A stretch of 64,000 nucleotides of DNA from Liolophura sinensis (taxonomy: Eukaryota > Mollusca > Polyplacophora > Chitonida > Chitonidae), in NCBI RefSeq assembly GCF_032854445.1, contig NC_088303.1:23539265-23603264 (forward strand), given 5' to 3'. Below are positions 11,701 through 26,800 of the stretch, piece after piece (within the stretch, counting starts at the first letter, position 1; each line of letters starts with the position of its first letter). The position numbers and the translations under genes are program-made. The notes below the pieces were generated by a model. The model saw only the letters and a list, made by a program, of their open reading frames with translations. It did no database searches and was not told the DNA's origin.

Positions 11701-13751
11701 AGAAATAAAACATTGTTACAGTTCGTCTCCCTCAGTACAGCTCAGTACAGTGACGGTGCCCATAACATGAGACAGGACAAGAGCTCCACGAGTAGCTGGC
11801 CTTGTATATTCCCGTACAACGAGGATGGTATGACTCCAGCGACAGATAACACAGAGAGTTCTTTAACTGTGTATTATCTTCATCTGATAAGCTCAGTATT
11901 CTGAAAAATACACAGAAACAAACACATTAAGAATTTTGTATTGACAATTACACACAATATACACACATTTGCAACGCGTTAAATGAATTAAATATCATTG
12001 ACCAATAAACAATTATTTTTAAATATTATAAATATCACAATAAAACTAGATAGTTTCTAAATTTAATGTTCACTTTAAAATACAACTACGTGCACTTTGA
12101 TTGAACACCTTTTACGGTCTCGATATAAATATAGCACAATACAAGTATGAACAAAGTTGTCACTCTAAGAATCACATTAAAATACTACATCAGACAGTAA
12201 TTAGAAAATTTCAGTTCATGTAAAATTGTTTGAGTAATTTCAGCTTAAGAATATAGAAATGCATTTATCACTGCTGCAGAGTTAACATCCAAACTTTACA
12301 ATCAAGTAATGCACCGAGTGCTAATTAATTCACACTTTTATGCAATACTTGTATAGACAATACATGTATTGTTCATCAAATACCATCAACCAAACCTATC
12401 ATAAATCAAGACATTTAAAGAACAAGATTTTTCTCTCATTTTGATAACTATAATTTAGACATAAGCCACAAGCACAACTACGCACATTTGTATAAAATGT
12501 AAACACACAAAAACCCTAAACCCCTAACTCCATAATGGAATATTCCAGAGTTTCTCATCTACAACATGCGGATAAATTCAAATAGTTTAAAACTGTCAGT
12601 GACCAGATTTTCAAATCGATTTAATACATTCTATACTAGATTCGCTCTCAATTCCGCACACAGTTCAGAACAGAATTATTTTCAGTTTACACAAATTCAT
12701 CACCCCTACCGATAATGGACTGGATCGGCCTGTTTAGCGCGTAGTTGAAACCAAAAAATGTGACGAAAAAGTACATGTTTCAACTTTGTCAAACGCTAAT
12801 GGTGGACCTAAAACTAAAGATAAACAACAGATGAAGAGTGAATATTTCTAAAGCTTGAGAACTGTACAGAATCTGTGTGGCTTCTTGTCTCCCCCAGGCA
12901 CAGGTGAACACACTAAAAACATGCTCGGATACCTGGACTGCGCGAGGCAGGGAGCATTCAATGTACCTTCAGATGACTAGTTCATTAGACAATTATATAG
13001 GCATATATCGGGAGCAGTTAGTTTTAGATTTTAACAATACATGGGCTGATGTAAACTACATTGTACAGAGAGTGTTAAAATGACATTAAATGCCATCTCA
13101 GGCCTACACGACATAGTTTATTTATTTATTTAAACGGATGGGTAGAGACTTTATTTTCAGTCTGGTTTGGTAAGTTTTGTAAGTTATGTTCACTTATATT
13201 TAACTTGCATGACTTTCAGTGAGGGCAATCCATAGTATAATTAAGACGCACAACATGGAGACCAGAGTAGCGACAGTGTTACGGATGAGAGAAAAACCAG
13301 AGCAGCAACGACAGTGTAATAAGTCATTAGCTCTATGTAGTACTCTAATTCTTAAACCTTTTCACATGTTTGCAAGGTGTTTTATTCAAGCTTATACTGA
13401 AGGCACTATTCGGTGTAAAATTGGCCAACCTAACCAACATAATTTTTTTCTCCAAACTCAAATTAAAAATGCATATAAATTCCACCGAAAGTTACTCTTT
13501 CATATGCGAAAAGGTTGAGGAATTAGGGTTAGTCTGTGTGACTGCTCGCTAGTAGTAGTACAAAAAACTTTCTTAAATTTTATTCGGACGAAATGACCAT
13601 TGATTGTTTAAATCAATTGTAATATTTATGTCCATAAAGTTCTATTAATTAACAGGAAAAGAGTGGAAGATTTCGGAAAACATTAAACGAAAATTGTCTT
13701 TCCCTGGCATTTACGTCAACAAAAGCTTCCAGTGATTAACTGCCGAGAGTC
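8726..13751. other. Gene-poor region upstream of MIB gene
   Basis: No supported exon on either strand. 9200-9800 is CT/CA-rich with a degenerate periodicity of about 30 bp (recurring AATCTTCTGCAG / CATCTAAAACC-like pieces). 11900-12700 is very AT-rich. The open frames present are short and lack family similarity or splice context. It presumably holds the promoter and any non-coding first exon of the MIB gene. Confidence 0.5.
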
Positions 13752-16700
13752 ATGTCCGTGGGGTGTCGTGTTGTCCGGGGTCCTGACTGGACATACGGCA
13801 ACCAGGATGGTGGAGAGGGTCATTTAGGCATTGTGGTGGAAATAGGTAAGCCCGGAAGTACAAATCTGCCAGAGAAAACTGCTGCTGTAATTTGGGACTC
13901 CGGAGGAAGAGGGACATACCGTGCAGGGCAAAACGGAGCGTGTGACCTACGTATTTTTGACAATGCAACCACAGGTAAGGTTTAACGCTTCACGGAAGAA
14001 TTTGCACACCTACTTATATACTTTTACTTATCGGTACTTTTATCTTCTGTACATTATGGCGTTTTGGGTGCGGTTTATTCTTTTTATAGTGAAAAATCAG
14101 CTGACAGAGTAAAATTTTAAGTTTAAATTTTGTCAGGACGACATGCAGGTTGTATTCGCGGATATGCAGAACTAGGAATCAAACCACGTCGTCTGATGCT
14201 AACATCTTACACATCAGTCCTAGGAAAAGGTGCTGGTCATCGATTACATGTGATCTGTTTTATTTTTTTATTTGATTGTTGTTTTACGCCGTGCTCAAGA
14301 AAATTTCACTTATACGACGGCGGCCAGCATTATGGTGGGTGGAAACCGGGCAGAGCACGGAGGAAACGCACGTCCATCCGCAGCTTGCTCGCAGATCTTT
14401 CCACTTAAAACCGGAGAGGAAGCCAGCATGAGCTGGACTTGAACTCACAGCGACCGCAGATTATGTGTGACCATTTGTTAACTATCACGTTGTGATCGGT
14501 TTAATTTTATTGAAAGATGGCTTACAATTAGCCTTTCCCTAACACTAGTAACAATGAACAAAGAGCTATCGTTCTAGACACCATGATTCAAAGCAGTCGT
14601 AAGACGGAATCAGTATACTCAGATTTTGTTAGATTCGTCTAAATAATTTTAAAAAATTTGCAGAGAATCATTATGATGATGATGATCACCATCAGATATT
14701 GATGTCATATTGTAGGATTTTAGAGATAAATTACTAAACTCACTGTACCACATTTAGACCTACAAGGCCTGCTCTTAATCCTTTGCTGCGTCCTGCTCTG
14801 GATACTCCCTTCCCCCAAGATCCTGTAGGCCTCCCTGTTTTGTAAAAGCCGGTTTATCTCGCTTTCTGGCAGGTGTCAATCACCCAAACATCGTCTGTGG
14901 TTCGTGTGGGGAACCGGTCATCCATGGAATGAGATGGCACTGTACGGTCTGCACCGACTCGCATCTGTGTACCATTTGCTACATGGCCGACAAGCATGAC
15001 CTGACTCACCCTTTCCAGAGGTTTGACACAGCCTCTTCTGAAGGGTTCGTGCTTTATTCGCATTCAGATAATACCAGTTTCCAAATGCTCTAGTGTGTAT
15101 AAAAGTTAGATGTGTCTTCCTGGGCTACTCGGAGGAAACAGTGTTTGTCTTGCCGCGAAGTGTCAGCACTGGTAAGATTTCAGTATCGCGAAATTTTATG
15201 CATAGCATCCAGTTTAGTTTCCAAACCTAATTCGTGAATTCTGTTTCGAAGTTGAAAATCTATCGAAACACACATTCGTATACCAACCGTCAACCACTAA
15301 GCACGTTCCAGGTCAATAATCGAAAGGCCAATTCCCAAAAACACAAGCCACTAAAGAATTAAGAAAATATCACGAAATCAATGAAAGAGAAGAAGTCAAC
15401 GGTTTTCAATGATGTTGGAAAAACGCAAGTTATGTTCTAGGCGAAAAAGTGAAATCAGTTCAAATCGGGGGCCATGTTAGATTATCAGTTGCCGCTAACA
15501 AAATATGTATCTCTGTAAAATATGTAAATATGCTGCGCTTTGATTGCAACTGTTTATATATATCCAACGTGGCTATCTAATTCAACACGATGAATACATT
15601 CCCTTGCTCCGAGTTACGCGGAATTAGACACAATCATGAAGCAGAGCGCCAGAGATTCTGGACGCTCTGTCCATATTTACTTACAAAGAATTAAACTCAT
15701 TTTAAAACTTAAGAAACGTCGAGTGAAGGCATTTTAGGGAATAACCTTGACACACTAGTTTTTGCAGTATTAACATGTGACGTTGATTCAAATCGTCACA
15801 TAACACGCAGGATCTAACAAACGCTACAAGGCGAGATATGTACACGCCAAGGATAATTTACAATGTCAAAATTGAAACTATCACTTGTCTATGTTTGCGG
15901 GAGAATAAACCATTTTGGTATTTGTACAAATATAGGTCAGATAAGATGCACCATGAGGAAACCAGAGTGGTTTCCTTTAAATCCAGCGAAGTAGGTAAAT
16001 ATCTTCCACAGCCTTTGATATATGTGGATTGTTTAAAGCCAGCAGATCATCGATACACCGTTTAGTGAATGAGAAAGTACTGGCCTGGTAAGAATAACTC
16101 CTTAATAGTTTCTTGATACAGTGATACTCATATGAGAGCACGTATAGGTCGGCCAGAAGGAGGCACAATTTTTACCCGTCTGAATACATATACACTGTTG
16201 GTATATGGTTTCCCTTAATTTCACATAAGCGTTATTGAAGAAAAATGAGTGTTTTCGTTAAGGGAGTAGATACAAGTTTGGTGTTACAGCCTTCTGACCC
16301 CGCAATAAAGTGAGCTTTGTGTTCGGATTTATGCATTTTTTGTGGTATGTCGGCGTGATGGGAACTTCGATACTCCTCTGTTTGAGAAAGGTGTGATATT
16401 TTTAAATAGTTCATCCGGTGTCTAGGTCGTTATGGAATACGTTTATGTTGCGGCAGTTATTGTGACATTAAGCTTCTCCACAAGAACCCGATATCGTAGT
16501 AATGCACACTTTGTCCGCAGAAACAATAACATACATTGCCTGAAGGTCATGAAGTATCTTTCGCAAGGCAGGATGCTTCAGAACTTGCTTGGCTGTCACA
16601 TAAGCATTTAGTATTGATATGGTGGATTGCATACACGACCTTGATCTTAACAAGCTCAAGCCAAGCGTCAAGGACTGAAGGCTCTACCTTCTCCCGTTTA

Positions 16701-19700
16701 GACCTCTTATCCAAGTGCTGAACAACTGATAACCTATATATGGGTAATAGCTATGTAGTATTTTCATCAGTTTTACAGATATAAAAACTGACAATGAGAG
16801 TGAGTTAATGGTATTTCATCGGCCATCTGTTTTACTCTAGGAAAATCTATAACTGTCAATGATACCATCCGTCCAAAACTACATTGGGAGGTACTGCGAA
16901 TTATCTCCACCCGCACGTCTCTCAGCGCGTTCCATAATTAAAATTTCCTGTTCGATTTGTCCGTCTTCATTAATTATGTTACAGCAACTAAATGTCTTTT
17001 GTTCCAGAGAAGCTGTGCCTAAAAGGGAAGGCTGTACAGAGATACAGGCTAAAGGCATCTTTCCAGGGGCCAAGGTCGTCAGAGGTCCAGATTGGGAATG
17101 GGGAGACCAAGACGGTAAGTCTACAGTCCCACTGTAGAGAATTATTAAATCGAATACAATAGCTGAACGAGTTGTGTAGAAACACTGAGAACAATTGGAA
17201 CTGCATAACTTTGTGCCTAATTTACATAATCCACTTATTACTTTGGCACTATTTACTTCGTTGTTAGTGCGTTTTTGATGTTAAATTTTAGTATCTGAAG
17301 CTTAAAGACGGCCTAATTGTTATATTTGGTTTATTACGCGTTTGTATCGGAGGACAAAACGCTTTCAAATTTCTTAATAAGTGAATGATTTTGACTTCGT
17401 CATTTCTCGGATTGGCAACTTGAATTATGATTTTGATACTTTGACACTTTGACTTCGAGCTATGAACGGTTTCCTCCCATCTTAATGCTGGCCGCCGTCG
17501 CATAAGTCAAATATTCTTGATAACGGCCTAAAACACCAATCAAATAAATAAATTTAACTGATATGCATGTACTTATACCTGGATAGTTTTATTTTGTCGT
17601 GTAGTAAAAGCCTTTATTATCAAGGTAAGACTGTTTATTTCAGTACCTGCATGGGTGTTGTCCTGTAAGCAAATTTGCATTTTGCTGTACATTTAAGGTG
17701 GCATAGGTAACATAGGACAAGTGACAAGTGTAGGGTGTTGGGCCAGGGGGCTGACGTCCGTGAGGAGTGCTGTGAAGGTGAAGTGGCCTTCAGGATCCAC
17801 TTACGGATACAGAGTTGGCCACGAGGGCAAAGTGGACCTGGTATACACTGAGGAAGAATCGGGGGGATCTTACTACAAAGACCATCTACCTGTGCTAGGT
17901 GGGCAGATTAGTGAATGTTCAAAGCAACTGCGTTTTCTGTACTGTCACACAGTGCGACCCACTTTAATTGTATGGGGAAGTGGTTCCAGTGCAAATTTAA
18001 AGATTCAAGATAATTCTTATAGTCGTGGGTTTCCTCCGGGGTCTGCACGGTTTCCTCCCACCATACTTCTGGTCAAGACCCCAACCAAATAAATAAATAT
18101 TAAAAAGTTCTTATATAGAATGTTGACTTCAGAACTTACATCAAGTGACAATGGTGGTGAAAAAAATTTTAAGATAAAGCGGTCCACTACAAATATTCTC
18201 CTTTGGCTTGTAATATCAGTCAAAGTTAAATGAATAGACAAATGAATGATTTGTGCAGATCACACGGCAGAAGTAGCCCCGTCTAGTGGAATACCACGGG
18301 AGTTTAAGGTCGGTGAAAAGGTCAAAGTTGAACTGGGTAAGGACCGTTTCCAATCTATGCAAGAAGGTCACGGTGCCTGGAATCCAAGGATGGCTAGTGT
18401 AAGTTCTGTTTTACGGCATATGGTACAATGTGAGCTGTCGTCATTTCATCTATAATGTTTCACCTGCCATGTGGCTACATTATAAGGCATTTTAGCACAT
18501 CTGCACTGTAAAACTTTTTGTTTTGATATTAGTTCATAATATCGGTCATTTCATATTACATAAGTACGTTTGTACTGTAACTTCTTGTCATTTTAGCATA
18601 TTCGCACTGTAACTTTTTGCTTTGACTTCAGTTCGTAAGAACGGTAATTTCGTATTATACAAGTACGTCTGCAATGGAACTTCAGTACATCTGCAATGTA
18701 ACGTTTCCGTTAGCACGAGAAGACGTTCGAATGCGTCTAATGTTCGTGAAATATTTGCTAATAGTGTGTAATTTTTAACCTCCTGACAAAGTGCATTGTG
18801 TATTTACAAGAATTAATTAAGCTTCTGGGTACATAACAGTGAGATGTCAAGTCCTTTACAATGCAACGGTACTATAGATTGTTGCCATTGCAGTGCATAT
18901 AAACCGGATACTCTTACTTTTTTTCAGTACATTGGTAAGATAGGCACTGTTCATGATGTGAGCACTCAAGGGGATGTTATAGTGCGTTATGAGGGACTAA
19001 CCAGATGGTGGTTGCATCCAGAAACTTTGACAAAGGTATATAGAATGAATGTGACAACACTCAGGTCGTTGTAGTGAAGTTGTTCATTGAACGGATATGT
19101 AATGTACTTGAAGGCACTAGGTGCTGCAGGATGAGAATTTCATAACATTTATATAGGAAGCACTCATCGGTGCAGTGTATCGGTGGTACAGGTGGTATCG
19201 GGAGGATTTTAGTCACAATGAGTCATCTGCCATGTTCCTTGATGTATCAGAACAAAGCGTTATATTCACCGGAAGTTTTAGGCCGCTTTAGGCCGCTTAA
19301 TTTCAGAACTATAAAACAATGAAGATGAGCACCTCAACCTTCCGTTCATTAACCACACATAATTTGCGAATATACTGAAGTAGAAAATCCGTAAGCTAAT
19401 ACCAGACCATGGCACGTTGGGATCTGGCTATTCAAAGTTGCTTAGATGATTTGCTGGAAATCTTGTGACTTACTTACCGCAATGGGCTAGCGTTATGACT
19501 CGACCCGCCACTGCGAAGGTATCCACCTCTTAAACACCAGTCAAACAAAGACATAACGATCTGAGGCAAGCATGTGCTATGTCCAATCTATACCGAAGAA
19601 GGAAAGTTCTATTAGTATAATCATGACACATTAGTAAAAGCATTGCCTGGCAGAAAGTTTCATGCACCTTTCTCTGGCGTGATTACACTGAAACATTCTA

Positions 19701-20833
19701 TGTCCACATGGCTTCAATATTGCTATGTTCGGTACGCCATTTAACATGAAAATCGATAAACGCATGCATTCATATATTTGAGGGTATCATTTACCTTCAA
19801 CCTTAGTTATATAAGCAGGACTAAGAGCATTAGATCGCTTCGGTGACCTAATGGTTAGAGCGTCCGCCTCGAAGTCGAGATCAGAACCGGGTCGGTTCAT
19901 ATCAAAGACTTCAAAAATGATACTTGCTCAGATGTAAGAGGTTAGAGCAAGGAAACATGACTAGTTTGTCCGGTGTCAGTGTAATGTGACGAGGTGGGGT
20001 GTCATGTCTGGTCTCTTCAACATGATACGTCAGTGAAGGAAGCACTTTGGCGGCAAGGATTCGCCCTCCCTCAACAAGACCCAATATATGTACACACTCC
20101 CAATGACTCCTCGTCGTCATATGACTGAAATGTTACTTAGTATGACGTTAAACCCCAAGCATACATTCATACATACATACATACATATTGATTATACATA
20201 AGATTGTATACCTCTGCATATGACTTTTTGTGGCTATAGGTGCAGTCGTTCTCCGTGAATGACGTGGTTCGCATATTAGATGATGTGGAGAAAGTGAAGA
20301 ACGAACAGGAGGGCCATGGAGGATGGATTGAAGTGATGAGATCAGTGAGAAAATTTACCTTGAAAAAAGCTCATTGTTTTACATATTCTTGAAACTTTAA
20401 AGTTAATATTATTGCTAGCTGTCAAGGTGTAGAACAGCGATCATTATAGGCTTTCTCCATGCATGTGTGGATGATTTTGACGGTCAGTCCGACGGGTGTA
20501 CGTCATGGTAAGAAGACTTGAATAACGCCATGGTCACTGTGTACACAGTGATAGGAGGCAGGAACTGATGATGGCGTAAAAAACTCTATTTTAACCTTTC
20601 TTTTTATGTACTTGATACATATGCACCTTCTTTATCTAAAGTCCGACACCATCTTTCCTCAACCGTATAATCCTTGTCATTGTAGACATTGAACAAGGAG
20701 GGGCGCGTGGTAAAAGTGTATGACACAGGTGACCTCCGTGTCAAGGTTCAAGGACAAGTGTGGACCTTCAACCCGTCATGCTGCATTCTGGTGCGACCAG
20801 GCGCCGAGGAAATCAACAATACCTTAGGCGGCA

Positions 20834-20870
<37 letters not shown>

Positions 20871-23800
20871 TACAGGTTTGCGCTTTGTATAATTCTGTAG
20901 ATATTGTTAGGAAGAAAGTCACTGTTAAATGGCCACTTCCAAGCAAACAGTTTCCTCCTTCTCCATCTCATAATTATCCCTCCAGAAAGAAAAGCAGAAA
21001 AACTGCAAATAAAGGGGAAATTTGGATACTCGTTGCAAACGTGTATTCGCAGTATGTTGCTTAGCATCAAGCAAATCGGCAAAGCGCAGGAGTCGGATTC
21101 CCACCTCTGACTAAATTAGTACGCTAAATGGTGATATCCCACATCAGACGAAATAGTGTACTTTTTCATTGCACAGCAACGGTCACGAAAGGGGAAGTGT
21201 ATATTTTCGTATAATGTAGCCGAGGCTGTGTGGGGGTTACTGACACCGTATTTTTCCGTACCCCATCACTGAGTAACATGGCTACAACGAATTTAGCCAC
21301 TCTCTTGTGGTTGAAAAATGAACACATCATGTCTGTGTGAGAGGTCACAGACCACTGTAATCAATCGCTGATATGGTTTTACATTTTCGGCTGACGTTCC
21401 ACAAATCCTGCTAGAGTTGCCTGTTTACATATATTTGGATACGTGTTTTGCATTTTCGAGTCACAATAAGCATTTTTCTCGAGGACAACATTTCCTTGCG
21501 CAAAGCTTATGGTGTGTGCCTAGCTAACCACCAATGTGTTTTTGTTTTCAAATCTTGCTATGCTGTTTGGTTTGCAATATAGGGTGATATGTAAGCCTTT
21601 TTGAAGTTCAAGATGATAACACAACACTTTACTCAGACTGGGCGAGAAAGTGTTAAATGGATATGATTGTAAAAATAACCGTTGATTACTTAATACTGAA
21701 ACCTAGCTGAAATACAACAGTCCTATAATTCAGGGCGTATATGTCTACTGTTGTATGTGTAGGTGCACTGAAAACAATACTGAAGGTCATGAAAAGCGTT
21801 TTCACAACGCTTGCACCTGCTCCGGAGCGGCTAGTAAAAGAGGCTGCTAAAGGTAACACAGAGGCCGTCCGTGAGTTCGTCGCCAAGTTCCCTGAAAACG
21901 TGAGATCTAGAGATAAAATGTAGAACTTTTCTTCCAGTTGTATAGTAGCATCCTAATGAGAGGCAGGCGTATATACTGTTCTTAAAAGGGAGAAAGACTT
22001 CTTCTACCTGGAGATGCTGAAGTTGAATGCCCATTGGGGTGGGTTGTATGTCGCAGAAAAATAATACATACATGTATCTACCCACGGTATAAGCTAATTT
22101 GGACAAAGAATAATTGCTTTGTTTTAATAATTAATAATTTAATAAGTTTTAATAATCGTGTGTTGACAGTACAGGATCATATAAAATTACATTCAAGATA
22201 AAATAAATTTTATTTATTAAAGTTATATTATACCAAGACTTGAAAACAGTTTCGACCATGGCAGTATCAGAAGCAGAGTTTAGAATCGAGTTTAGATAGC
22301 TGTTCTCATTCCGTCAAACATACTGGGTTCCGCCTATTATCCAATATCTCTCTTGTTTTCGAACAATTGTGACATCAGCCAAGTCAGTGATGTCAATACA
22401 GACGTTCAACATATCCATGTGTAGAGCTTGTGGTGTTACTTGTCATTGACTGAAGGAAATTTTAGTACTGATTATAAGGGATTTTATAGAGAGCTGAACA
22501 TAGAGGCGACAAGTTAAAAGAAACTATGAAAAGATCTGCGTTTTAATTTGTCCTGAGCTAGTTTTCTTTGTCTATCAAAATGCGGAATGTACACGAAACA
22601 TTCATTGATAACCCATTGGTTGCTGGCATACAAAATTCAAAGATGCAAAGATACTGATTTTTGCGATTGCATTTTTTATTTCCTCTCCTGTTGGTGTGGT
22701 TGGTGTTGGTCAGGTGGATCAGACGAGTTCCAATCTGACTGCTCTACAGGTGGCCTGTCATGAGGGTCACATGGACATCGTTCAGATATTGTTGACGGCT
22801 GGTGCTAAGACGAACGTGCAAGACCAAGACGGGGATACGCCTCTCCACCTTTCCGCCTACAAGTATGAAGTGCCATCGTCTTACACGCACTTTCGAATCT
22901 CACACATGCCTTCAAATGTTGCGTGCGCCTTCAAATTTTGCACGCACACCTTCATATCTCACACATTTTTACATCTTATACAGGCTTTTTATTATGTGAT
23001 CGACAGACTCGTGGCAAATAATGGTTCGATAATGTAATGTTCTTCATTAAAGTTGATGAATTTTAAAGTGTCAGTAAACTGGGAATAGCATTGTCCTCTT
23101 GGCAGTTTCGGAAGCAGTTTATTGAATGTTAATCTAATTTCAGTATATCAAAATTATATTCTATTTATTCATTTGCTTGGATTCACCACTGCACTGTTTC
23201 ATTTTTATGACATCGGGCATGTTTATGGGTGGAGGAAAGTAGCCAGAGACCAGTGAAGATTAAATCATGTGTTACCTTAACACCAAATGAAACTGCATAC
23301 GAACGTGTGACACCATTGCTCAGCTGGAGGAACTGCAGGCCAGATGCCCCAAAATAAGCAACATTTTTTTGGCCACATTTGATCAATGTAGACCTGTATT
23401 TTCTTGGTTATTGACAGAAATTTCCCAGAAATAGTGGAGCTTCTACTCAAAAAGGGCGCTGATGTCAATGTCCAGAACAAGAGACACGCCACTGCTCTCC
23501 ACATGGCAGTCAACAAAAAACACCCACAGTGTGTGAAAGTTCTATTAAAACATAAGTGCAATGCCAACATTCAGGTACAGTGGCCTATTACAGTATGGTG
23601 AGGTTGTTATTATCTTTATTTTATTTCGACAAACACGTTGTACGCATTGCTGAGAGGATGTGAGGCAACCCACATTCGTTCCTGTTGCATGTCGCGGGTA
23701 TTTTCTTATCCGACCTGTTTGCTTGAAGACGTTTTGAGGAATAACGCCTTTATTCCATTACAGGTTCACTGTGTGTACTATTCATTTGGTTTCTGTTCTT

Positions 23801-26800
23801 TCGATGAATGATGTGTATGAATGCAGTTAAATTTTGAAAATATCCCAGTGGCTTTAAAATCTCTCAACACTGGTGATTAGCAACACGGACTCAGATGTTT
23901 AAAGCGCTGGCTTGAGACTTTTGTGCCCTTGGCTATTGAAGTCGCATGTACGAATCCAGGTTTCGCTATTTCTGCTAGGGCTTTAATGAAGTTTGTCAGG
24001 TATCTAGGGAATGGCGGGGGTTTACTCCAAGCACTCTAGGTTCCTTCATCCAGTGCCTTAACCACCGTCATATAAGTGAAACATTCTTTAGCACGGCGTT
24101 AAACACCAAGCAAAAATGAATCATATGTAACCAATATGAATATTTCCTCCACAAATGCTCCTGACATAAATATAAAACATATATAAGTGAAATATTATTT
24201 AGCAGGGTGTAAAGTATCAAATGAAATAAAATAAAATAAGTATACAAATACGTATGCTTGGAAAAGGTGTCCACACTAGACCCAGACAATGTTATATATA
24301 AAATTTGATATCTTAATTGTTTGTTAAGATTTGCTCTGGTAAAAAAAGAAAATATATGTATATTTAGGGGTTGTACTTTTATATCTTTTTATCAGGATAC
24401 TTATGGCGATACAGCACTTCACGATGCCATCGGGAGAGAGAACGACGAGATCATAGAACTGCTCGTGAACTATCCAGGAATCGACTTCACCATCCAAAAC
24501 AACAGAGGATTTAATCCTCTACACCAAGCAGCATTGAAGGGGAGTAACTTGTGAGTAAATGAGTCCTACTCATTCTTCTCCTGATAAAATATTTTAAGTT
24601 CTTAGAACTGGTATCGCCATACGAAGATATGTTACACAGTTTTAAAATATTAAAGTTGAGCATAACAGATACCCATGGTAACATGGCATGAAAGCAGGTG
24701 CTGCGCCTCAAAATGACAAGGTAAACCTCCCCGTTATAGTAGATATCTAGATTTTAATGTGGAACCTTTGCTGTCATAATGAGGGAAATACTGAAAATAG
24801 CTTTGAAGAACAGAGCCAGAAGGATAGAATTGTTATAAGTATACCTTATTATACATACCACGGTGATAATCCTTCTTCTTATACGGTGAATTGCCTCTGG
24901 TGTTTTCAGACTTTTGGACTGGGACTCAAATAAAATGTTATTTAATTGTCCGATTGCTCCCCTTGTATGGATAGACTGCAGGAAGTGGACAATATATTTA
25001 TATTCTGTATGTGGAAGAAACAGATAATTTTTCGTGTGATAAGACACACGGTATTATGAAATAATAAATGTCTGTTAACTGTCTTTTTTGGGGCAGAGCA
25101 ACAAAGGAGATTCTGAAAAAAAGTCGGCAAATTGTTGACGTCAAGAAAGAAGATGGGTTTACTGCCCTGCATCTGGCTGCTTTTAATGACCACAAAGAAA
25201 TCTGTGAGACGTTGCTCACCGTAGTAAGTACCAAAACCACTAAAGATAATGAAATTATTTGTAGCCTATAAAAACGTTAAATGGCTTCATATTATTTTAG
25301 TGTCTCATGTATATATACTGGAATATCAGTCTTCGTATGATTTTGCGGGACACAAAAAAACTTGTGTCTGAAAATGGAGTCAGGAGGTTGGTCAGGTACA
25401 TACGCTGGTTGTTGGTTTTCCTGACCGTTGTCCAGAAATGAAATATCTTGAACATAATGTCTGTTAATGAAATAAATGACTTGTACGGTGTATAGATAAA
25501 TTATCGTCACAATCAATTGCCATTACACGAACACTTCATAACCTATCATTAATCTTGTACAATTTGCTGATACATCCCTAAATATAGATATTTTAAATTA
25601 TCTACTTTGAAATTGATGTGTGCTTACCTAACTTCGAGTTACATCGAAGAGAAACTAAAATGGAATGGGTAAAACTTTTTATGAGAAAGACTTTTTTTAG
25701 TATTAGAGTTGATTTGGATTCTCATCCGCATGCAAGTGTACGCTTGACATAAATGTCATTTTGCAGCAGTGCGTAGATACAATATAAAATAACTAACATG
25801 TGAAACGAAAAACACATTCCTAATATGTACTCCACTGTGCATACTTACCGTGTATACACATCAATTAAACTCCAATAATATCGCATACGTGTAAATATCA
25901 TAACACTTTTCCTTGCGGGTTTAGCACATCATTGTCCTTTTTTTTATCGTACGAATAAAATTTGTAAAATAAATAAGACTGCAAGTAAATGTTATTTCCA
26001 GACTATCCAGAACTCGAGTGAAGATTCCTGTAAATGAATACCGGTATATTAAAAGATGAAAACAAGTCGGTATCTATCGTTGTTGAATGTTTATTCGTCA
26101 GGGTCAAGCGGACATCAACAGCCGAAATAACCAACGAGCTACACCACTCTTGTTGGCCGTGTCTCAAGGATACTCTGATGTTGTAACACTTCTTGTTAGC
26201 AAAGGTAATAGATGGGCCTACTATGAGTATGCCATTACTATGGGTCAAGGTCATACCTCTTGTGTAGCTCCTTCTGACCCAAAGGTAAGAGGTGCGCGAA
26301 CTATATCTGCACTGTTTACTTCAAGGTCATAGCTCTTGTGTACCCCCTTCTGATCCAAAGGTAAGTGATACGAATACCATCTATGCCGTATACTTCAATG
26401 TCATACCTCTTCTGAACCTCCTTCTCGCTCAAGTATAACAGATAAGAGTAATATCTATACTATTTACTTCAAGGTCATATGTCTCTTGTACCTCCTGACC
26501 CCAAAGTATGGATACGAGTACTATCTATACTATATACTTCAAGGTCATACCTCCTCTGAGCCTCCATCTGATCTCAAGGTAAGACATACGAGTACTATCT
26601 ATACTGTATGCTTCAATGCCATACCTTTTGTGAACCTCCTTCTGGCCCAAACATAACAGAAACGAGTAATATCTATACTGTTTACTTCAAGGTCATACGT
26701 CTCCTGTACCTCCTGACTAGAAAGTAAGAGATACGAGTGCTAGGCCCTATATCTTTACCACAAGGTCATACCTCTTCTGAGCCTCCATCTGACTACAAAG

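Noticed and set aside
12508-12530. Telomere-like AACCCTAAACCCCTAAC
   Set aside because: Only two or three imperfect units in AT-rich DNA; not an interstitial telomere array.
19836-19910. Possible tRNA gene
   Set aside because: It has A- and B-box-like motifs but no proper acceptor stem, and it is joined to a SINE body and tail.
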